This document shows, one piece after another, positions 24,610 to 32,121 of a stretch of DNA of 64,000 nt (its first letter is position 1; each line of letters begins with the position of its first letter). This DNA is from Paenibacillus_AA sp045062745 (GTDB taxonomy: Bacteria; Bacillota; Bacilli; Paenibacillales; NBRC-103111). The stretch lies in assembly GCF_045062745.1 (NCBI RefSeq), contig NZ_JBJGED010000034.1, forward strand, positions 1-64,000. Direction: 5' to 3'. Under the pieces are notes generated by a model. It was not told where the DNA came from, did not search any database, and worked only from the letters and a program-made list of their open reading frames with translations. The translations under genes and the position numbers were made by a program.

Positions 24610-27600
24610 CTAGCTTCCCAACAAGCTTTGCACGTCGATACCCAATGGATCTCTTGCATCCTGTGTCAGCTGGCCGGACATGGCCGGGTTCACCAAATGC
24701 TTGTGGAAATCCACCAGATGCTTGACGGCTTTTTCCTTCTCCCCTTGATCCAGGAAGAAGCGCGCTTGCTTTAACGCATTCTCGAGCTGGCTCGCCGGTG
24801 CCGTCTGGATCTTTCCGGCTTGAATGAATGCATGCAGCTCTTGCTGCAGCGAGTCCGGCGTCACCGTAACGGAAACGGGGATCCGATTGGTTTCGAATGT
24901 GCTTCCTTCAATGGCAATTCTCGCCCAGACCTCCGCCGTTCCCGGGTTTTTGGCAACCAACCTGCCGTTTTCGAAGAAAACGATGGAAGCATCGCTGCTG
25001 AAATATTCCGGGCTTCTACGCTCCAGCTTCTGGATGGCGCGGTTCTTTTCCAATAGTCCCGTGATCGACGGATTCGCCGTCGCGCCTCTCGTCAGGCTTG
25101 TTGCCGATAAGTCGAGCTTCGCGCCAATAGGGCTTACCGCTACGCCTGGAATCGTTATCCGAAGCAAATCGGTATCCTCCGTCAGATAAAACCGTCCGAA
25201 ATCGTCCTGCCCGAGCTTATTGGTTTTGCCTGATTTTCGAATCACTTGCTTTTGCTTCGTGACGGCGTCAATGACGAAAAACTGACCGGCCTGGGAGCCA
25301 TAAACGTTGCCGTCGGTTCCGACTTGGAACTCGGCATCCCGCCATACCGCGCTGGTATAAGAGCGGGACATGAGATTTTGTCTATGCACCACTGCTTTGG
25401 TTTCGGGATTAAAGATAAACAGATCGCCTTCCGCTGAGCCCCAAATGTTGCCGTCCGGTCCGACAATCAGCTCGGTAATCCCTTTCTTGCCGGGAACCGG
25501 AACCATTTCAAACACCTTTTCTTTTTTCACCGGGTCCCAAATAAACAGCTTCGCTTCCGTTTCGGTCGGGTTGATGCCCAGTCCGCCCCATACGTTCGAG
25601 CCGGCATAGATGAGACCGTCCTTGTACGTAACGGCCGTTACGCTTTGATTCGGAATGACATTGTGATAAACTTCCCGCTCGTGCGACTCCAAATCGTAGA
25701 TCACCAGGGCACCGCCAAGATATCCGTACTTCGGAACGGTTCCAATGACGAGCTTGCCCTCATTCGGCATGATCGTTCCCGCAAGCCCACGGTCCTGAAG
25801 ACCCACATCGGACGCGGTGAACAAAAATCTCGGATTCGGCGCCGTCGGACTCTGCATATCCCAAGGCAGCGACTGATCATATTCGTAGACGCGCATACCG
25901 GTATAAGTCACATAATAGATTTTATCCTTGTAGCTATAAATTTTATCGGCTTGCGTACCCGGTACGGTCTGTTCTTTCCCGACGGTCGTTTTGGAATATT
26001 CTTGCTTGATGCTGGTTACGGGGTCGTACATCGCCACGCCGCCTACCAGGAAAGCGCTCGTATGCATAACTCCGTCAAGTCCTTTTGAAACGGTATGCAA
26101 GCCGCTAGGTTCCCCGGCGATCGGCAGGAATCCATTTTTCACTTTTCCGGTAGAGGGGTTGTATTTGAATAACCGGCCTTCCATAACTCCTACTAGGGAA
26201 TAGCCTGGAAACTCCGGATCGGACAGCTGTGCAAAGGTGAAGCCGTTAGCGTCCGCCAGCGTATCGATTCCCAGCATTTGATACTCCTTCGAATCGAAAT
26301 CGTAATAGCCGAGCTCCGATGCGGCCGTAAAGTATACCCTGTTCTCATCGGGGGACTTGGGCGAAATGAGTCTGGATGTGATCTGAGCGTCCGTCTCCTC
26401 AAACACGCCGGTCTTGAGATCCAGCGCCAGCGTCGCTCCTGGAGAAAGTCTCATGAACATCTTATCCTGGACGACCTTCATATCCCAGACGAACTGGGCG
26501 GACGCGAATTTTTCGGGAATCGCAATTTCGGACTTTTCCCCGGTGTCCCGGTCGTAACGGATGACATGAGCATGGGAGCCGATGCCGAAATAATAATCGT
26601 TTCGCAGCTCGTCGTAAGCAACCGAGTAGGCATAGAACTCCTCCGGAGTCGCACGGCCCATATTGATCAGCTCTCCGGTAACTGTGTTGTATTCGAAGGT
26701 TTCGTTGCGGTTATAAGTTCCGCCGATCAGAATGCCCTCCGGTCCGTTTTTTAGGTCGAACATGGCGGAGCCTGGCAGCTTTTTAACGAAATGAACCTTG
26801 TCTTCGCCCGGAATATACTTGAACAGATTGGTCGGAGTTCCGGCTATGTACACCGTTCCATCAGGCTGAACCGCAAGACCGCGCAGATGCTCGCCTTTAT
26901 AATAGGTGCTGCCTATCGTGTCCTCTACCGTGATTTGCTTGAGTACCGTTTCCGACTCCACATCGATGACGAGCAGCTTCGCCGGGATTCCCGATAAGGT
27001 CGCGTATGCGAGCGTTCGGCCGGACGGCTCGCGATGAAACACCGCCCGCGAGATATCCACGTTGTGTACGAACTGTCCCAGGTTCGTTAATTCGTAAGGA
27101 ATGTTTGAATCCTCAACCAGACTTAAATGCATATCGTCCACAATCGCAGATCCTTTCCCGCTATTTTGGCTATACACCAGAACTCTGGCGACGGTGGCCG
27201 TTTCCGCCGCATCCGCTTCAACCATAAACTCCGTCCATGCCGATGCAGGCGTTAGCTGAACGAATTTGTTCGTAAGCGAGGCGTTGACCACATTGTCAGC
27301 GGCGCTTGTATAAGTGCGGATCCCTACATAAACCGTCCCTGTCGTTTGAATGGCTTTAAACCGGAGCAGCAGCGAATCGCCGCCGTTAATTTCCACCGGG
27401 TCGCTGTAAGCGACGACTGCGGTCGAAGTGGATTGATCCCCGACGATCAAACTGTTATTTCCCTCTGCGCTAAGAGCATCGGTTACTTCCATCGTGATGC
27501 CCGCCGCTTTCGTCCGGAGATTCCAGCCCGGGATAGGCCGATCGCTGTCTCCCTCCATCTCAAAGCTGGGATTGAGCAGCAGGTTCGGCCCCGCCGCCTG

Positions 27601-27696
27601 CACGATCCTGCCAGATGAGCCTCCAGCCCAAACGGGGGATAGCAAACATAGTGCCAGCATCACTTTTACCGCAATGGACCATCGTTTTACTTTCAT
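24610..27696 (-). CDS. Giant secreted multi-blade beta-propeller protein with N-terminal CBM-like and C-terminal FIMAH domains (paralogue A)
   Basis: 1028 residues from the ATG at 27696 (GGAGG nine bases upstream). Signal peptide about 1-35. About 38-200 is a CBM4/9-like jelly roll ('NLLLNPSFEMEGDSDRPIPG'). About 205-860 holds at least twelve propeller blades with the pattern DG.(I/V)Y.G...(L/F)..Y(D/N)..TG, for example 'PEGILIGGTYNRNETFEYNT', 'PDGNIWGSAEGDLFIFNPET', 'TDGNVYGSQAGQFFVIDAVT', so probably two propellers in tandem. About 865-950 is an Ig-like linker. The last ~75 residues are a FIMAH domain ('QLENALKQARFFLDQGEKEK', 'HLVDFHKHLVNP'). No catalytic motif was recognised. It is paralogous to the 32122-35250 product. 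Confidence 0.82.
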   Translation of the reverse strand: MKVKRWSIAVKVMLALCLLSPVWAGGSSGRIVQAAGPNLLLNPSFEMEGDSDRPIPGWNLRTKAAGITMEVTDALSAEGNNSLIVGDQSTSTAVVAYSDPVEINGGDSLLLRFKAIQTTGTVYVGIRTYTSAADNVVNASLTNKFVQLTPASAWTEFMVEADAAETATVARVLVYSQNSGKGSAIVDDMHLSLVEDSNIPYELTNLGQFVHNVDISRAVFHREPSGRTLAYATLSGIPAKLLVIDVESETVLKQITVEDTIGSTYYKGEHLRGLAVQPDGTVYIAGTPTNLFKYIPGEDKVHFVKKLPGSAMFDLKNGPEGILIGGTYNRNETFEYNTVTGELINMGRATPEEFYAYSVAYDELRNDYYFGIGSHAHVIRYDRDTGEKSEIAIPEKFASAQFVWDMKVVQDKMFMRLSPGATLALDLKTGVFEETDAQITSRLISPKSPDENRVYFTAASELGYYDFDSKEYQMLGIDTLADANGFTFAQLSDPEFPGYSLVGVMEGRLFKYNPSTGKVKNGFLPIAGEPSGLHTVSKGLDGVMHTSAFLVGGVAMYDPVTSIKQEYSKTTVGKEQTVPGTQADKIYSYKDKIYYVTYTGMRVYEYDQSLPWDMQSPTAPNPRFLFTASDVGLQDRGLAGTIMPNEGKLVIGTVPKYGYLGGALVIYDLESHEREVYHNVIPNQSVTAVTYKDGLIYAGSNVWGGLGINPTETEAKLFIWDPVKKEKVFEMVPVPGKKGITELIVGPDGNIWGSAEGDLFIFNPETKAVVHRQNLMSRSYTSAVWRDAEFQVGTDGNVYGSQAGQFFVIDAVTKQKQVIRKSGKTNKLGQDDFGRFYLTEDTDLLRITIPGVAVSPIGAKLDLSATSLTRGATANPSITGLLEKNRAIQKLERRSPEYFSSDASIVFFENGRLVAKNPGTAEVWARIAIEGSTFETNRIPVSVTVTPDSLQQELHAFIQAGKIQTAPASQLENALKQARFFLDQGEKEKAVKHLVDFHKHLVNPAMSGQLTQDARDPLGIDVQSLLGS

Positions 27697-27752
27697 CGTC
27701 ATTAACCTCCATCATTCCGGATGATTGAGTCTGCCTGCCGAAAGTCGATGAA

Positions 27753-28754
27753 TTACTGATATTGGATAACGGCTCCGATCAAACTGTCCGGTGTCTCCAG
27801 ATAGCGTTCGTACAATCGGTCCGCCTCTTCCAAGGGGAAGTGCCGGAGCAGCTCAGGCTCCAGCCGGACCTGCCCCAGCTCCAGCATACGTAGATAAGCC
27901 TGCATGTTGCGCCCCTCCGTCCACCTCACATAACCGGACGGGTAATCGATTCCATCCTTCTCATAGACCTCATCGTACCGGCCGGGGCCGCCGGCACGGG
28001 ATACGATCAGCTGCGCTTCCTTATGGAACATCGCCGAACGGGTAAACTCCATCTGCAGATCGCCTACAATGATCATTTTCCCCCGATCCCTCAGCCACTT
28101 AAAGCTGTTGTCAAGCAGCTCCTTCTGCTTCCCGCCGATGCAATGGAATACGGCATCCGCCCCTATCCCCCGGGTGATCGTTCGCAGCAACTCCGGAACC
28201 TCCTCCGTGCCGGCGCAAATGTTCACGTAAGGCGTGGCGCTTAAGGCCGCCCTGCGATTGGGGAGCAGGTCGACGGCTATGACATGAATACCGGCAGATG
28301 CGGCGATTCTGCATAGCAGCTGCCCGATTATTCCGAGGCCGATTACTACAGCGCTTTCACCGAATTGAAGCCCGGACAGCCTGAGCGCATGCATAGCGAT
28401 TACTCCAATGCCGACAGTGGACGCGTCGGATAAATTTACAGAAGAGGGTACGGGCGCCACAAGCTGTTTGGGTACGAGGATATATTCCGAATGCCGGACG
28501 AACGGTCCGCCGTAACAGGCAACCGGCTGATCCTTCTCGATCCCGGAAACTCCTTCTCCGATATCGATCGCAATACCGGAAGCGCTGTACCCGATCGGTG
28601 TCGGGTGCTCCCGCATGGACTTGATGGAGGTCAATTCCGTTCCCGGGCTTACGGTCGAATAACAGGTTTTCACGAGCACGTGGTTTTTCTTCAGCTCCGG
28701 AATCGGGTGCTCCATTAGCGATACTTTGCCAAGCTGACTAACAACAGCCTTCAA
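27753..28754 (-). CDS. Zinc-independent MDR (alcohol dehydrogenase-like) oxidoreductase
   Basis: 333 residues from TTG 28754, preceded by AAAGGAGG nine bases upstream. GroES-like half 'HVLVKTCYSTVSPGTELTSI' and 'PIGYSASGIAIDIGEGVSGI'; Rossmann half with 'SAVVIGLGIIGQLLCRIAAS' (GLGIIG) and 'VIAVDLLPNRRAAL'. The catalytic-zinc Cys of classical ADHs is replaced by the STVSPGTE motif and the four-Cys structural zinc lobe is missing, as in quinone-reductase-like and BchC-like MDR enzymes or the first half of bi-domain sugar oxidoreductases. Leads the minus-strand operon; its promoter shares elements with that of the plus-strand operon at 30750. Confidence 0.83.
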   Translation of the reverse strand: MKAVVSQLGKVSLMEHPIPELKKNHVLVKTCYSTVSPGTELTSIKSMREHPTPIGYSASGIAIDIGEGVSGIEKDQPVACYGGPFVRHSEYILVPKQLVAPVPSSVNLSDASTVGIGVIAMHALRLSGLQFGESAVVIGLGIIGQLLCRIAASAGIHVIAVDLLPNRRAALSATPYVNICAGTEEVPELLRTITRGIGADAVFHCIGGKQKELLDNSFKWLRDRGKMIIVGDLQMEFTRSAMFHKEAQLIVSRAGGPGRYDEVYEKDGIDYPSGYVRWTEGRNMQAYLRMLELGQVRLEPELLRHFPLEEADRLYERYLETPDSLIGAVIQYQ

Positions 28755-28780
28755 GCCCAATTTCCTCCTTTACCGTCTTT

Positions 28781-28800
28781 CTAACATGTATCTAATTCAT
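28781..28800 (-). promoter_or_regulatory. Downstream promoter element shared with the 30750 operon
   Basis: On the minus strand ATGAATTAGATA begins four bases after the -10 box. The same 12 bases occur at the same offset in the other operon's promoter (30580-30591). Probable binding site for a common regulator. Confidence 0.55.
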
Positions 28801-28804
28801 ATAA

Positions 28805-28833
28805 AATGTATGACTTTTCCGTTTATCTGTCAA
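28805..28833 (-). promoter_or_regulatory. Sigma-A type promoter of the MDR / giant protein A / lipoprotein operon
   Basis: TTGACA (28833-28828), 17-base spacer, TACATT (28810-28805) on the minus strand. This is a perfect -35. Confidence 0.75.
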
Positions 28834-28839
28834 TACAAA

Positions 28840-28860
28840 TTGATATTTAATTTATATCAA
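28840..28860 (-). promoter_or_regulatory. Palindromic operator candidate upstream of the -35 box
   Basis: Perfect arms TTGATAT and ATATCAA around a 7-base AT centre, ending 6 bases upstream of TTGACA. A diverged copy of the whole block (AATTAAATAT followed by AATTT) is found at the same place before the 30547 -35 box. Confidence 0.55.
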
Positions 28861-28861
28861 C

Positions 28862-28908
28862 AAAAAAGACCTCGCTCGCACGGCTTTCACTCCGCACGAC
28901 AAGGTCAT
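28862..28908 (-). terminator. Rho-independent terminator of the GntR-SBP gene
   Basis: Arms GACCTTGTCGTGCGG and CCGTGCGAGCGAGGTC (imperfect) around an 8-base loop, followed by TTTTTTG on the minus strand, 37 bases after the regulator's stop codon. Confidence 0.8.
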
Positions 28909-28944
28909 TGTTCAGCATTCCGGTTCCGTCGTTTAGCCATTCAA

Positions 28945-30357
28945 TTACTGACTCACAGGCTCCTGCCTCGATTCTCTCAGCTTGTTCTCGATATTCCGGC
29001 ACATCGTCTTTTTATCGTGAAGCTCCGACCAGTAAAGCTGGGCTTCTCGCAAAACGATACTCAACTCTTTGGTCTTCAGCTTTAAGTCGGAAGACAACCT
29101 GAAGGTAGGAATGATTTCGCGGAACATCCGGAATCGCGACGGGCGGTTCATCGGCGCTTCCTCCCCGGTCCACTCGGCCGCACTTTTATTCGCCGGGATG
29201 CTAAGGGTGCGTTTACGGATCATCAGTTGCGCCTCATAGGAGGTGAGGAACTCACACAGCAGACTCGCCGCCTCCTTTACCTTTGATTTCCGGTTAACGG
29301 TAAGCCCTATAATGATCATCAGCGTCTTATAGTCGTAATTGGTGGGCAACGGTGCAATGTCAAAGGAGATGTCCGCATTTCGCAAATCGTTCAGGCCCGC
29401 ATACGTCGTCATGATGATCGAAACCTTGCCCTGGGCGAATAACTCCTCGGCATCCTCCTCGCTCTTCGAGAGCACCGTCGGAAAGACGCCCTTCATCGTT
29501 AAAAGCTCCTTGCAAATGTCCAAGCTGTCCATCAGCTTGGTGCCGTAAAGGTTATAGTTTCCCGATTGATCCGGCTCAAAGGACATCCCGCTCTGGATCA
29601 TAAAAACCGGCCATCTGTTCCGCGCCAGCATGGAAAAATGGAAGCCGTACCTTTCGTTCTCAATGGCCAGCTTCTCTGCGGCGCGGAACAGATCGGACCA
29701 TGTCCAGCCGCTGTCCGGCTCCTGCAGTCCGTTCTGCGCGAAGTGGTCCCGATTGTAGCAGAGCACCAGCGGCGCGTAAATGAACGGCTGCACGAACTGC
29801 TCGCCCTGGCAGGTAAAAGGCTTGGCCAAGAATGGATAATGATCCGGATCATACCGGACCGGCTCCAGCATATCGACGGCTTCATTCTCTTCAAGTAACT
29901 GGAAATTGTAGTCGTTAATCGTAACGATATCCAATAGATGAGCATCCATATATTCTTTGGCGAAGGTGTAGAAGTGGTTGGTCGGTATACTAAGCGTCTG
30001 TACTTGGATGTGCGGATAGCGCTTATGAAACTCGCCAATCAAATATTCAATGTCGGTTTCCGTATTGATCGTAGTATGATAGCCAAACCGGACAACCGTT
30101 TTGGATTCCGGCTCGACGGGAAGAACACGGTTGCCCACTTTGGGAATTTTCTCGATCAAGCCGTCGCGTACGAGCTCCTCGAGCCCTTTCCGCACGGAAT
30201 TGTTGCTAAGTTGATAAAGCTTCCCCAGTTCGGCCTCCGACGGCAAAAACTTATCCGCAGGAATCTTGCCCGATAATATATCTTTTCTCAGCAATTCAAC
30301 CATCTCGTCCAGACGGCGCTGGAACGTTTTCCGGCTCGGCTTGTTTTTTGGCGTCAT
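28945..30357 (-). CDS. GntR-type DNA-binding domain fused to a solute-binding-protein domain (cytoplasmic one-component regulator)
   Basis: 470 residues. About 12-80 is a GntR winged helix ('MVELLRKDILSGKIPADKFL', 'PSEAELGKLYQLSNNSVRKG', 'LEELVRDGLIEKIPKVGNRV'). About 88-445 is a family 1 solute-binding fold ('TDIEYLIGEFHKRYPHIQVQ', 'QPFIYAPLVLCYNRDHFAQN', 'DSGWTWSDLFRAAEKLAIEN', 'KVKEAASLLCEFLTSYEAQL'). There is no signal peptide, lipobox or membrane segment, so the binding domain should be in the cytoplasm and act as sugar sensor, as periplasmic-binding folds do in LacI regulators but with a different, family 1 fold. Located between the two operons it probably controls. Confidence 0.88.
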   Translation of the reverse strand: MTPKNKPSRKTFQRRLDEMVELLRKDILSGKIPADKFLPSEAELGKLYQLSNNSVRKGLEELVRDGLIEKIPKVGNRVLPVEPESKTVVRFGYHTTINTETDIEYLIGEFHKRYPHIQVQTLSIPTNHFYTFAKEYMDAHLLDIVTINDYNFQLLEENEAVDMLEPVRYDPDHYPFLAKPFTCQGEQFVQPFIYAPLVLCYNRDHFAQNGLQEPDSGWTWSDLFRAAEKLAIENERYGFHFSMLARNRWPVFMIQSGMSFEPDQSGNYNLYGTKLMDSLDICKELLTMKGVFPTVLSKSEEDAEELFAQGKVSIIMTTYAGLNDLRNADISFDIAPLPTNYDYKTLMIIIGLTVNRKSKVKEAASLLCEFLTSYEAQLMIRKRTLSIPANKSAAEWTGEEAPMNRPSRFRMFREIIPTFRLSSDLKLKTKELSIVLREAQLYWSELHDKKTMCRNIENKLRESRQEPVSQ

Positions 30358-30402
30358 CGTTTGATTCTCCCCATCCTGCTTGCGGTGTAATTCGTATCTG
30401 GA

Positions 30403-30408
30403 TTATAT
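30403..30408 (-). promoter_or_regulatory. -10 box of the GntR-SBP gene
   Basis: Perfect TATAAT on the minus strand, 46 bases upstream of the ATG. The -35 region is poor (CTGTTT at 17-base spacing) and falls within the palindrome at 30415-30434. Confidence 0.5.
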
Positions 30409-30414
30409 CATAAA

Positions 30415-30434
30415 ACCTGTCCGGAAACAGGTTG
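30415..30434 (-). promoter_or_regulatory. Palindromic operator candidate over the GntR-SBP promoter
   Basis: Perfect seven-base arms AACCTGT and ACAGGTT with a six-base centre. It covers the -35/spacer of the regulator's own promoter, which suggests autoregulation. The motif was not seen in the promoters of the flanking operons. Confidence 0.5.
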
Positions 30435-30546
30435 GCCCGATGCTAATATTTTAACAATCGGGTTGGTGGCTCGATTCCGTCTAGCCTCGTCACCTGAAGA
30501 TAGCGTTATAGAATCTTATTAATGTGAATTAAATATGAATTTATTA

Positions 30547-30575
30547 TTGACAAAATCATCGATGAATTATACGTT
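30547..30575 (+). promoter_or_regulatory. Sigma-A type promoter of the binding-protein / giant protein B operon
   Basis: TTGACA, 17-base spacer, TACGTT. Upstream block TTAATGTGAATTAAATATG and downstream ATGAATTAGATA (30580-30591) match the promoter of the minus-strand operon at the same offsets, within one base for the upstream block. Confidence 0.75.
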
Positions 30576-30579
30576 ATAA

Positions 30580-30591
30580 ATGAATTAGATA
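30580..30591 (+). promoter_or_regulatory. Downstream promoter element shared with the 28754 operon
   Basis: ATGAATTAGATA starting four bases after the -10 box, identical to the element at the other operon. Likely a shared operator near +1. Confidence 0.55.
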
Positions 30592-30749
30592 ACAATTAGC
30601 GCGCAAGTATGAAATCGGTTACATAATACTCCTTAGATTACGTCGACCGTTTTTTTTTTGAAGACATTGATGGATTTGAACCGTTTGTCTCGAGCAACAA
30701 GGGTATGCGGATCAAATAAATAAAATGTAGCTATGGGGAGGTTTTATGC

Positions 30750-32072
30750 ATGAAGAAAAATTGGCTGGCCTTATCGGCAGCGGCTGTTCTACTGTTTACC
30801 GCCGCGTGCAGCGGCGGCGGGACACCGAAGTCCTCGGAGGGAACGAGTGCGCCGTCTGCGGCGAATAAGCCGAGCGTAACGGACCGTAAGGCGGAGATTA
30901 CGTTTTATTTGACGACGAACAATGTCGCCGTGGAAACCTTTGACAAGAGATACGGGGACAAGGTTCGGGAGAAATTCCCGAATTATACGATCAAGTACGT
31001 GATGCAAAGCAGCGGCAACGGTATTCCCGAGTTGCTCGCCGCGGGGGAAGTAGTCGACATCATCATTACCTCCGACGCTTTTACGCCGATCTTTCTTACT
31101 CCATATAACCTCCAGTACGATATTACCGCGCTCGTCAAGCAGAATCAAACCGATCTGACTCAGTTCGAACCTACCACGATCGAGCTTCAGCGAGCGATGG
31201 CGAACGGCGGCATTTGGGGACTTCCGATAGGGATCAACTCCGCCAGCTTGATGTACAACCGGGACCTTTTTGACAAATTCGGCGTTGCCTACCCAAAAGA
31301 GGGCATGACTTGGGACCAGCTGTACGAGCTTGCCCGGACGATGACTCGCAACGAAGGAGGCGTTCAATACAAAGGGCTCGTCATGTCGTTCCAGCACATG
31401 ATGTATTTGAACCAGCATTCCGCGGCGTTTACGGATGACAAGGCGGGCAAGGCGCTGATGACGGACGAGAACTTCAAAAAGGCGTTCGAGAACCTGGCGC
31501 GTTTCTACAAGATCCCGGGGAATGAGCCCCCGAACAACAAATATACCCTTGCCTCGCAGACGGACGCCTATGGCAAGACCAAGACCGCGGCGATGTACGC
31601 CTCCCTTAGCGGCGCTCCGGCCGAGGATTCCGCTATGAATTGGGATGTCGTGCAGCTGCCGTTCCTTCCCGAGAAGCCGGGCGTAGGCCCTCAGGCGCGT
31701 ACGGATTACGCCTATTTGACGAGCCTCAGCAAAGATAAGGAGGCGGCGTATGAGGTTATCGAATACCTCGTATCTCCCGAATTTCAAAAATGGAAGCTCG
31801 CGGAAAACCAAGGCTACTCCGCGTTGAAGGATCCGGCGATCAACAGCAGTTACGGCAAAGGAAAACCTTGGCTGGAGAGCCGCAATACGAAATCGTTCCT
31901 CCCGCAAAAGTACGCGCCCGCCACGTTGAAATCGAACCAGCAAAGTGCGGCCGATAAGGAAGCCTTGGCCGCTTTGGACGCCTACTTGAACGGGACCGAT
32001 ATCAACACGGCCCTGCGCGAAGCGAATGACCGGCTCCAGAGAACGATGGACTTAGCCAAGAGCGGAAAATAA
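30750..32072 (+). CDS. Extracellular solute-binding lipoprotein (family 1)
   Basis: 440 residues. Lipobox 'LLFTAAC' with Cys20, then a Ser/Gly/Pro linker. 'AEITFYLTTNNVAVETFDKR' opens the binding fold; 'YNRDLFDKFGVAYPKEGMTW', 'DQLYELARTMTRNEGG' and 'AAYEVIEYLVSPEFQKWKLA' are the family blocks. GGGGAGG precedes the ATG. First gene of the plus-strand operon, 49 bases before the giant protein B. No permease gene is linked. Its family resembles that of the GntR-fused domain, so the two could recognise related ligands (inference). Confidence 0.9.
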   Translation: MKKNWLALSAAAVLLFTAACSGGGTPKSSEGTSAPSAANKPSVTDRKAEITFYLTTNNVAVETFDKRYGDKVREKFPNYTIKYVMQSSGNGIPELLAAGEVVDIIITSDAFTPIFLTPYNLQYDITALVKQNQTDLTQFEPTTIELQRAMANGGIWGLPIGINSASLMYNRDLFDKFGVAYPKEGMTWDQLYELARTMTRNEGGVQYKGLVMSFQHMMYLNQHSAAFTDDKAGKALMTDENFKKAFENLARFYKIPGNEPPNNKYTLASQTDAYGKTKTAAMYASLSGAPAEDSAMNWDVVQLPFLPEKPGVGPQARTDYAYLTSLSKDKEAAYEVIEYLVSPEFQKWKLAENQGYSALKDPAINSSYGKGKPWLESRNTKSFLPQKYAPATLKSNQQSAADKEALAALDAYLNGTDINTALREANDRLQRTMDLAKSGK

Positions 32073-32121
32073 CAAAGCGTCCGGTTCAGATGCAAACACT
32101 CTCGTCAAGGAGGTCGTTACC

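Larger units (their letters stand above)
30435..30749. other. Divergent control region of the regulator and the plus-strand operon
   Basis: About 390 non-coding bases separate the start codons at 30357 and 30750. Beyond the elements listed separately, the stretch from 30600 to 30735 is an untranslated leader of the plus operon with a T9 run at 30652-30660. No riboswitch or terminator hairpin was recognised in it. Confidence 0.5.

Noticed and set aside
30652..30660. T-run before the 30750 gene as a terminator/attenuator
   Set aside because: No stable stem precedes the T9 run.
30789..31943. 384-codon minus-strand open frame opposite the binding lipoprotein
   Set aside because: Arg/Val-rich shadow without start signals; the plus strand has lipobox and family blocks.
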